64,000 bases of DNA from positions 310,001-374,000 of the forward strand of contig NZ_BNEO01000001.1 of the NCBI RefSeq assembly GCF_014905415.1, given 5' to 3'. The notes under the pieces were generated by a model. It did no database searches, was not told the origin of the DNA, and saw only the letters and a program-made list of their open reading frames with translations. Of this stretch, positions 57,593-64,000 are shown one piece after another. Made by a program: the position numbers and the translations under genes. Source of the DNA: Virgibacillus salexigens. Its GTDB lineage: Bacteria; Bacillota; Bacilli; Bacillales; Amphibacillaceae. How positions within the stretch are numbered: position 1 is the stretch's first letter; each line of letters opens with the position of its first letter.

Positions 57593-59425
57593 TTATTCTG
57601 CTTTCATTGGTTCTTCTTGGGTAACAGCAATCTCATGTAATCCACTCCATTCAAAAGCAATTGAATAGTTTTGGACACGATTGTTAACCGGTACTAATTC
57701 GGAACGATAAAGGGTTGGGAATACTGGAATTTCTTCAACCATTAGTTTTTGCCACTCATTATAAACTTCTTTACGATGTTCCACATCAAAGGATGCTTCA
57801 GAAATTCCTTCTTCAATTAACTTATCATTTTCCTCACTTGCATAACGTGAGAAATTAAAAATGGCATCACGGCCGTATAATCCGGCTGGATTCACATCAT
57901 TCCCAACGCTCCAAGCCCCCTGGAAGATGTCTACTTTTGGATCGTCATCGCCATTTTGTCCGACACGATCATAGAAGGTATTGAATTCTTGTAAGCGCCC
58001 ATCCAATAGTTGGACATTCAGACCTACCTTTTTCCATGATTGAATATAATAGTTTGCTAATGGCTCTGCAGTGTCCCCACCTGACATGGAGGCGAAATTA
58101 ATTACTAATTCTTCCCCTTCCGGATTTTCACGCATACCATCGCCATTCACATCTTCGTAACCGGCCTCATCTAAAATTTCCTTTGCTTTCTCTGGGTCAT
58201 AAGCTAAACCCGGATTCTCGGAATCATGGAATTCTGGGTGAGATGGCGGAATTAATGTAGTTGCATTCCAGCGAAGTCCATTATAGAACTGTTCACCAAC
58301 GGCATTATTATCCACAGCATGCCACATCGCTTTACGTAGGTTAACATCCGCCATTTTCATATTAGGATCAGGTTTCACTTGTTTCTTCTCTTTATCCCAT
58401 GTACCTAACTTAAAGCCAATATACGTATAAGCCATATCGATCTGTCCTAAGAATTCAACATTGGACATTTCTGCATTGTCCGGATATTGATCAACTGGAA
58501 AACTGTCAACGGTATCAACTTTTCCTGTTTCTAATGCTTGCACTACTGTGGTCGGATTAATTACTGATAGAGTAACTTTATCTAGCTTTGGCTCCCCTTG
58601 CCAATAATCCTCATTTTTCGTATAAACAACCGATTCACCTGGTGTAATGGTTTCGACTTTAAATGGACCAAATCCAATCGGATGTTCTCTTACTTCAGGT
58701 GATTCAGCCATTTTTGCAACTGGAATATCTTCAAAGATATGCTTTGGCATCGCATATGGCCAAATTCCACCAGTTAGAAGCGAAGGTGTCGCTTCTTTGT
58801 AAGTAATTTTTAATGTTTTTTCATCAACTACCTCAATACCGGAAATGCTGTCAGCTTCCCCATTATGGTAAGCTTCCATTCCTTCTACATTCGTGAAGTC
58901 CTCTCCATAACGAACGCCATTATAATCCGGGTGACCAATTACTTCATAAGAGAAAGCCCAGTCTTCTGCAGTAACTGGTTCGCCATCATGCCAATTGACA
59001 TTATCACGAATCGTAAATGTGAATACTCTGCCATCCTCAGATGTTTCAAATGTCGCAGCGCCATCTTGGGTATACATAAAATTCTCATCATCTGCTAATA
59101 AAGGTTCATCAAACCATTCAATCACCTCTGCATCATATGTTCCTGAATAGAAGTTCCAGTTTAATGTACCTTCAAACGCTGTATCGGTAACGAGGCCAAA
59201 TTTTAAGTGACCACCGTCAATTGCTTCTCCTTCATTTGTTTTCTCCGCACTAAAATCATCAATCGAATATAATTTCTTTCCACTATCTTCTGATTTATTG
59301 GAATCAGATCCACCACTATCTCCCTCTGCTTCTCCCTCCTCAGATCCGCCACTGCATGCCGCTAAAGCAAGCAGCAAAACTAGCAACAGTGCGAGAAGTG
59401 CTTTGCTCCAACTTGTCTTTCTCAT
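57593..59425 (-). CDS. appA: Oligopeptide-binding lipoprotein, AppA/OppA type (SBP family 5)
   Basis: 610 residues. Lipoprotein signal with lipobox LAAC (Cys24), then a long Gly/Ser/Glu linker. SBP_bac_5 fold: DNVNWHDGEPVTAEDWAFSY, TPGESVVYTKNEDYWQGEP and LRKAMWHAVDNNAVGEQFYN. The length matches AppA. It binds peptides outside the cell and hands them to the AppBC channel. Encoded last in the operon, after a 126-base gap, perhaps for separate dosage. Confidence 0.9.
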   Translation of the reverse strand: MRKTSWSKALLALLLVLLLALAACSGGSEEGEAEGDSGGSDSNKSEDSGKKLYSIDDFSAEKTNEGEAIDGGHLKFGLVTDTAFEGTLNWNFYSGTYDAEVIEWFDEPLLADDENFMYTQDGAATFETSEDGRVFTFTIRDNVNWHDGEPVTAEDWAFSYEVIGHPDYNGVRYGEDFTNVEGMEAYHNGEADSISGIEVVDEKTLKITYKEATPSLLTGGIWPYAMPKHIFEDIPVAKMAESPEVREHPIGFGPFKVETITPGESVVYTKNEDYWQGEPKLDKVTLSVINPTTVVQALETGKVDTVDSFPVDQYPDNAEMSNVEFLGQIDMAYTYIGFKLGTWDKEKKQVKPDPNMKMADVNLRKAMWHAVDNNAVGEQFYNGLRWNATTLIPPSHPEFHDSENPGLAYDPEKAKEILDEAGYEDVNGDGMRENPEGEELVINFASMSGGDTAEPLANYYIQSWKKVGLNVQLLDGRLQEFNTFYDRVGQNGDDDPKVDIFQGAWSVGNDVNPAGLYGRDAIFNFSRYASEENDKLIEEGISEASFDVEHRKEVYNEWQKLMVEEIPVFPTLYRSELVPVNNRVQNYSIAFEWSGLHEIAVTQEEPMKAE

Positions 59426-59551
59426 CCTTATAACCTCCCCTTTTTTGTCTTTCTTGTTGCGTCAACAAAGATGTTGACAGCATTTATACTTAACATCTGA
59501 TGATGCAAGTAACAATTAGTAAACTGTATTACTAAATGATCGGATTTATGC

Positions 59552-60457
59552 TTACCCTCTCCGCTGTCTTGCGTCAGTAGCACGCTTTAATGCTTCCCCT
59601 ACGTTTCGAACAGCCAACATCAGTAAGAAGATAAGAACTGCTGCTGGTACCCAGACCCACCAGTGAAACTCCAATGTTTGTGGATTTCTTGCATAGCCTA
59701 GTAGTGTTCCAAGACTTGGTGTTGTTTCCGGGAAACCAAATCCTAAAAAGGAAAGCCCAGACTCTAGGCCGATATTGGCGGCCAGATTTAACGTCATCGT
59801 TACAATAATAAGCGAGCTAAGATTTGGTAACACTTGGGTAAACATAATTTTAAAATTAGATGTTCCTAATGTTTTAGAAGCCTGTGCATAATCCAATTCT
59901 CTTTCTTGCAATGCTTTCGAGCGAATGAGGCGGGCAATTCCCATCCACAGAAAAGCAGTCATGATCAAGGAAAAGGACCATATGCTGTACTTCGGTACAA
60001 TTGCAACAAAAACAATAACAATCATTAAGAATGGTAGAATTAAGAAAAAATCAACAATCCGCATCATAATATTATCGACGGTTCCCCCATAGTAGCCAGA
60101 AACCAGTCCATAAACGACGCCGATAACACCGGTCATTAGTGTAACGAGAATACCTATCGATAATGAGTTCCTCGTCCCAATAATTAACTGTCCAAAGATA
60201 TCCCTTCCCCCGTAATCAGTACCTAGCCAAAATTGTTCAGATGGCGCTTCATTGATTGCAAATAAATCGACGGTTACGATTTCTGATTGTTCCAAAAACA
60301 TTGAAATACCATATACAAACCCAGTTGTTCCAACAAGAAAAATGAGTGATATAAGCGCTACTTTATCCCTTACAATTTCCCTCCAAATAATGCTCCATGT
60401 AGAAGGGGTTTTTACTTCCGTGTCTGTTTGAGCCGTATCAACATGTGCATTGGCCAT
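59552..60457 (-). CDS. appC: Oligopeptide ABC permease, AppC/OppC type
   Basis: 301 residues from ATG 60457 (GGAGGTGATT upstream); the earlier start at 60514 is rejected. N-terminal cytosolic stretch, first helix near residue 38, then DppC/OppC features: LGTDYGGRDIFGQLIIGTRN and the EAA loop ELDYAQASKTLGTSNFKIMF. Ends with a charged RATDARQRRG. Partner of AppB 28 bases upstream. Confidence 0.9.
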   Translation of the reverse strand: MANAHVDTAQTDTEVKTPSTWSIIWREIVRDKVALISLIFLVGTTGFVYGISMFLEQSEIVTVDLFAINEAPSEQFWLGTDYGGRDIFGQLIIGTRNSLSIGILVTLMTGVIGVVYGLVSGYYGGTVDNIMMRIVDFFLILPFLMIVIVFVAIVPKYSIWSFSLIMTAFLWMGIARLIRSKALQERELDYAQASKTLGTSNFKIMFTQVLPNLSSLIIVTMTLNLAANIGLESGLSFLGFGFPETTPSLGTLLGYARNPQTLEFHWWVWVPAAVLIFLLMLAVRNVGEALKRATDARQRRG

Positions 60458-60485
60458 TTGAATCACCTCCATGTTTATCAAGTTA

Positions 60486-61448
60486 TTATTTAATACGAAT
60501 ACGAGGATCCACAAGACTTAGAATGATATCTGAAAGTAGCGCTCCTAGAATGGAAGCTATCCCAAATAACAGAACAACTGCGGTTACCACACTGTAATCA
60601 CGCTGCAATACAGAATCCATAAATAATAGTCCCATTCCTGGATAACTATAGATCGTCTCGATAAACACTGTTCCCCCAATTAAACCGGTAATTTCAAAGC
60701 CAAAATACGCAGCGATTGGCAAAAGCGAATTTCGTAAAATATGGCGGTTATAAACACGTGATTCAGAGGCCCCTTTTGCTCTTGCAGTGACAATAAAATC
60801 TTTTTGCTTTGTATCAATAATTTCACTGCGTAAATACTGGACCGTATTAACCGTTGTAATTAATGCCATCGATAAGCCTGGCAATAATAAATGTTGAAAT
60901 TTGCTGAGCGCATATTCAAATGTTCCTGGTTCTAATCCTGGTGCTACACTTCCACCTGTTGGGAACCATCCCAACTGAAATCCCCCAACCCAAAGCATAA
61001 CAAGTGCAAAGATAAATAATGGGGTTGCGAAACCGATATACGTATAGCCAGTAATTAGCTGGTCGCGCATTGTATCATTATAGCGGCCGCTCGTAATACC
61101 AAGTGGAATTGCGATGATATAAGTAAAAATAAGGGTAACTAACCCTAACCAAAAGGAATTTATCAGGCGCTGTTCTACTAAATCAGTGACAGGCATCTTG
61201 AAACGAAACGATTGTCCTAGGTCTCCCTGTAATGCCGAAGATATCCAATCACCGTATTGGATATACCACGGGTCATTTAACCCCATTTTCTCTCGTTGCT
61301 CTTCAATAGCAGCCGGGTCAATATTTGGATCAATTAACCCGGTTAATGCGTCACCTGGCATCATTTGTGCCATAACAAATACTAAAATACTAAGTAAAAC
61401 AATTTGCGGCAATGTAATTAAAAGTCGTCGAACGATAAATTTCCACAT
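60486..61448 (-). CDS. appB: Oligopeptide ABC permease, AppB/OppB type
   Basis: 320 residues with six membrane helices. MWKFIVRRLLITLPQIVLLS start, then MMPGDALTGLIDPNIDP, the EAA-type loop DFIVTARAKGASESRVYNRH, and GGTVFIETIYSYPGMG near the end, all typical of OppB/DppB. It forms the translocation pore with AppC. Seven bases after appF. Confidence 0.9.
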   Translation of the reverse strand: MWKFIVRRLLITLPQIVLLSILVFVMAQMMPGDALTGLIDPNIDPAAIEEQREKMGLNDPWYIQYGDWISSALQGDLGQSFRFKMPVTDLVEQRLINSFWLGLVTLIFTYIIAIPLGITSGRYNDTMRDQLITGYTYIGFATPLFIFALVMLWVGGFQLGWFPTGGSVAPGLEPGTFEYALSKFQHLLLPGLSMALITTVNTVQYLRSEIIDTKQKDFIVTARAKGASESRVYNRHILRNSLLPIAAYFGFEITGLIGGTVFIETIYSYPGMGLLFMDSVLQRDYSVVTAVVLLFGIASILGALLSDIILSLVDPRIRIK

Positions 61449-61455
61449 ATTATAC

Positions 61456-62388
61456 TCAACCTTTCTCTGGCAAAGCTACGAGATGTGAATCAGAAATGTT
61501 CCGTAATCTATAAGCCAAGCCCTCATTATCAAAGTAGTCGTTATAATATTGTTGATATTCCATTTGCACTTCATCACGCAAATGTTTCTGCTTTTGGCGA
61601 TTCTGTGGGTCAATATCAGGAATAGCTGCCACCAGACGTTTTGTATAAATATGTTGCGGGTTATTAAATATGTCTTGCTTCGTACCTTCTTCTACGTAAC
61701 GACCTTTATACATAATGCCAATATCATCACACATGTGTTTGACAATCCCTAAATCATGACTGATGAATAAGTAAGTTAAATTTAATTCTTTTTGAATTTC
61801 CTGCATAAAATTCAAAACTTGTGCTTGTACCGAAACATCTAATGCCGACACCGGCTCATCAGCAATAATCAGTTTTGGTTTTAAGGCAATTGCTCGAGCA
61901 ATACCAATTCGTTGTCGCTGTCCACCAGAAAACTCATGGGGATATTTCAATATACTTTCAGGGTTTAAGCCAACTTGTTCTAATAATTCTTGCACCCGTA
62001 GCTTTTCTTCAATTTTAGTTAGCTTTTCATAGTTTCGCAGAGGCTCTGCAACAATATCTAGCACGCGTTTTTTTGCATTTAATGAAGAATAAGGGTCCTG
62101 AAAGATCATTTGAATGTCTTTTCGAACATGCTGGGTTTTACTTTTCTTGCTAGTTAAATCTTTCCCTTCAAACATAACCTGGCCCGATGTAATATGATTT
62201 AATCCAATAATTGCTCTTCCAGTGGTTGTTTTTCCAGAACCAGATTCACCAACGAGACCATATGTTTTCCCTTCTTCAATTGAAAAGGACACACCATCAA
62301 CCGCTCTAATTGCCCCAATTTTTCGATTTAGAATACCGCCCCTAATCGGAAAATGTACCTTCAAATCGTTCACTTCAAGAAATCCCAT
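61456..62388 (-). CDS. appF: Oligopeptide ABC ATPase, AppF/OppF type
   Basis: 310 residues from ATG 62388, preceded by AAGGAGGAG, which lies inside the end of appD; the genes overlap by 14 bases. Walker A GLVGESGSGKTTTGRAI, signature EFSGGQRQRIGIARAIALKP, Walker B LIIADEPVSALD, switch His in LFISHDLGIVKHM. The C-terminal OPPF extension is present. A longer in-frame start would overlap appD by 80 bases and is not supported. Confidence 0.92.
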   Translation of the reverse strand: MGFLEVNDLKVHFPIRGGILNRKIGAIRAVDGVSFSIEEGKTYGLVGESGSGKTTTGRAIIGLNHITSGQVMFEGKDLTSKKSKTQHVRKDIQMIFQDPYSSLNAKKRVLDIVAEPLRNYEKLTKIEEKLRVQELLEQVGLNPESILKYPHEFSGGQRQRIGIARAIALKPKLIIADEPVSALDVSVQAQVLNFMQEIQKELNLTYLFISHDLGIVKHMCDDIGIMYKGRYVEEGTKQDIFNNPQHIYTKRLVAAIPDIDPQNRQKQKHLRDEVQMEYQQYYNDYFDNEGLAYRLRNISDSHLVALPEKG

Positions 62389-63394
62389 CCGCCTGCTCCT
62401 CCTTCTTCTTTTCATCTGGGAAGTAAAATTGATTATGGCATGTACAGCGAACAAAGTGCCCAGGCTTTATTTCATGTAATTCTGGATTCGTTTCGTGAGC
62501 AGAAGTGTCTATCCATGGAATACGGGCAGCGAACCGGCAACCCTCCCGAGGTAATTTATGTAATGGAGGTACAATGCCTTGAATAACATGTAGTTTATCG
62601 TTTCCTCCATCTATATTTGGTATTGAATGCAATAAAGACCTTGTATAAGGATGCCTTGGATTAGCGAACAATGTATGAACATCAGCGATTTCTACGATTT
62701 GACCAGCATACATGACAGCTACACGATCGGCCATTTCTGCAACAACACCCAAATCATGTGTAATTAAAACAATTCCAGCATTCATGTTTTCTTTCAAATC
62801 ATTAATTAAATCAAGTATCTGCGCTTGAATGGTTACATCCAATGCTGTTGTGGGTTCATCTGCAATAAGAAGTTCAGGATCATTTGCAATTGCAATCGCA
62901 ATGATGACACGTTGCCTCATTCCTCCAGATAATTCATGGGGGAATTGATCACATGTATGTTCAGGACGTGGAATCCCTACTTGATTTAATAAATCTATTA
63001 CTTTCTCTCTACGTTTCTTCTTCGAGAGATTCTTATGATGGAGTAAAAGTGTTTCAGCAATTTGTTCTTCTATTGTCATTAACGGGTTTAGTGCTGTTAG
63101 TGGGTCTTGAAAGATCATAGCCATATCATCGCCACGCAGCTTATTCAGCTTATTGGCTGGCAGATTGGCAAGATCATGATCCTTAAAATAGATATTCCCT
63201 TCTATTTTTGCGCGATTATGTAATCCCATGACCGAAAATGCTAACGCACTTTTTCCTGATCCAGATTCTCCGACAATGGCCAATACCTCATTCTTATTTA
63301 CAGTTAGTGATACATCATCCACTGCCGCATAATAATCATCGCGAATGCGAAAAGATGTCTTCAGGTTTTTAATTTCTAATAATGCGTTGTTCAA
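62375..63394 (-). CDS. appD: Oligopeptide ABC ATPase, AppD/OppD type
   Basis: 339 residues. Walker A AIVGESGSGKSALAFSVMGL, signature ELSGGMRQRVIIAIAIANDP, Walker B LLIADEPTTALDVTIQ. The C-terminal Cys set (GCRFAARIPWI and HFVRCTCHNQ) is a variant of the usual iron-sulfur-like Cys quartet; only three Cys remain in order. First gene of the app operon. Confidence 0.92.
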   Translation of the reverse strand: MNNALLEIKNLKTSFRIRDDYYAAVDDVSLTVNKNEVLAIVGESGSGKSALAFSVMGLHNRAKIEGNIYFKDHDLANLPANKLNKLRGDDMAMIFQDPLTALNPLMTIEEQIAETLLLHHKNLSKKKRREKVIDLLNQVGIPRPEHTCDQFPHELSGGMRQRVIIAIAIANDPELLIADEPTTALDVTIQAQILDLINDLKENMNAGIVLITHDLGVVAEMADRVAVMYAGQIVEIADVHTLFANPRHPYTRSLLHSIPNIDGGNDKLHVIQGIVPPLHKLPREGCRFAARIPWIDTSAHETNPELHEIKPGHFVRCTCHNQFYFPDEKKKEEQADGIS

Positions 63395-63457
63395 ATTAAT
63401 CCCCCTAGTCTTGTTTTATATTCATTTGTATAGTTATCCCTAGGCCAACAATGAACG

Positions 63458-63472
63458 AAACTTCAGAAAATT
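63458..63472. promoter_or_regulatory. CodY-like box upstream of the app operon
   Basis: AAACTTCAGAAAATT matches the CodY consensus AATTTTCWGAAAATT at 13 of 15 positions, 64 bases before appD. Peptide importers are classic CodY targets. Confidence 0.55.
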
Positions 63473-63690
63473 TATCTTAAAATAAAAATAATACCCTATT
63501 ATATTTAATTATTCTGATATTTCTAAACTTATTACTCACTTTAACGACACACCCTCAAAAAAATGGCGTGTTCATCGAATATAAATTATTTATTGAGAAT
63601 ATTATCAATGTTAATATATTGTGATTATATGGGAATGTTTTCGAAAAAGCAATATTATTTTCAATATTTCATAGATAATCCGGTCTATAT

Positions 63691-63709
63691 TCTGACGAAA
63701 ATTGTCAGA
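63691..63709. promoter_or_regulatory. Inverted repeat in the app/right-end spacer
   Basis: TCTGAC-GAAAATT-GTCAGA, a perfect 6-bp inverted repeat. The rest of 63395-63936 is AT-rich with no gene I can defend. Confidence 0.35.
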
Positions 63710-63936
63710 CAAAAGTCATTAATATCTAGTTATATCAACGTTCTACGCCTCTAAAGCTAGTATATTTAATAGATAAATAATTTGTCGATTTATGCAGGTA
63801 TTTTTTCTTAGTTTTTTCCCTTTTCACATGGTGAAATTCTTAATGTAAAAGAAAGTTTCCCAAATTGATCTTACTACAAGAATTATGCCATAATATATCT
63901 TACTAATCGGATAAGAATTATATTAGGAGGATCGGA

Positions 63937-64000
63937 ATGAATTTATCCCAATTAAAAACAGCGGAAGAACGATTACAAGCGTTAGAAACAACGGTTAAAC
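63937..64000 (+). CDS. Start of an unidentified plus-strand gene (cut by window end)
   Basis: ATG at 63937 with TAGGAGG nine bases upstream. The 21 visible residues, MNLSQLKTAEERLQALETTV and K, are helical and charged. No family can be named from this. Confidence 0.6.
   Translation, partial: MNLSQLKTAEERLQALETTVK

Noticed and set aside
63563-63754. 63-codon open frame upstream of the app operon
   Set aside because: No ribosome site and low-complexity AT-rich content.

Overview
This window looks like the chromosome of a low-GC, spore-forming, Bacillaceae-type Firmicute. Oceanobacillus or a close relative is my best guess; that is a judgement from gene content, not a database match. The signs are strong GGAGG ribosome sites, sigma-A promoters, catabolite (cre) boxes, a SAM riboswitch, a GlpP-type antiterminator leader, a CodY-like box, sporulation-type genes (ytaF, asnO-like), and several interspersed repeats with inverted ends. 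No complete prophage, insertion sequence or CRISPR array was seen.

Layout. 0-5.8 kb: maltodextrin ABC genes mdxEFG with a LacI-type regulator (cut by the window start), divergent from a neopullulanase/maltogenic amylase; the intergenic region holds two promoters, cre-like sites and a perfect 28-bp palindrome. 5.8-10.6 kb: S-box (SAM) regulated methionine operon yezD-yitJ-metE. 10.6-14.2 kb: decayed accessory stretch with a DinB-like pseudogene carrying three stops, tRNA-Thr(CGU), small orphan genes and a RidA protein. 14.3-16.8 kb: TetR regulator convergent with a ferredoxin-P450 pair that has a candidate operator. 17-21.3 kb: purU, tRNA-Ser(CGA), a DUF255 protein, a structured 270-bp repeat and a second ferredoxin. 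21.3-25.4 kb: aminobenzoyl-glutamate type operon (two M20 hydrolases and an abgT transporter broken by three frameshifts). 25.5-31.5 kb: topB, ytaF, an SDR lacking the usual catalytic Tyr, a candidate structured RNA, and cvfB.

31.7-39.1 kb is the most interesting cluster: a polyol dehydrogenase resembling erythritol/threitol dehydrogenase, an MFS polyol permease, a DhaK-DhaL kinase pair without DhaM, RpiB and GlpX, with a divergent DeoR regulator and a decayed second dehydrogenase. It reads as a four-carbon polyol (tetritol) pathway: polyol to erythrulose, erythrulose phosphate, then erythrose 4-phosphate, with GlpX possibly acting on sedoheptulose bisphosphate to feed the product into central metabolism. 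39-46.8 kb: HAD phosphatase, a 311-bp repeat, and an unusual operon tctC-tctB-tctA-ggt-chrA-chrA opposite an Lrp regulator. 46.8-52.5 kb: threonine dehydratase, then glpF-glpK followed by a PTS-type dhaKLM operon. 52.7-57.4 kb: penicillin-acylase-family enzyme, another repeat, and an AsnO-like asparagine synthetase. 57.5-63.4 kb: App/Opp-type oligopeptide ABC operon. The window ends inside a new plus-strand gene.
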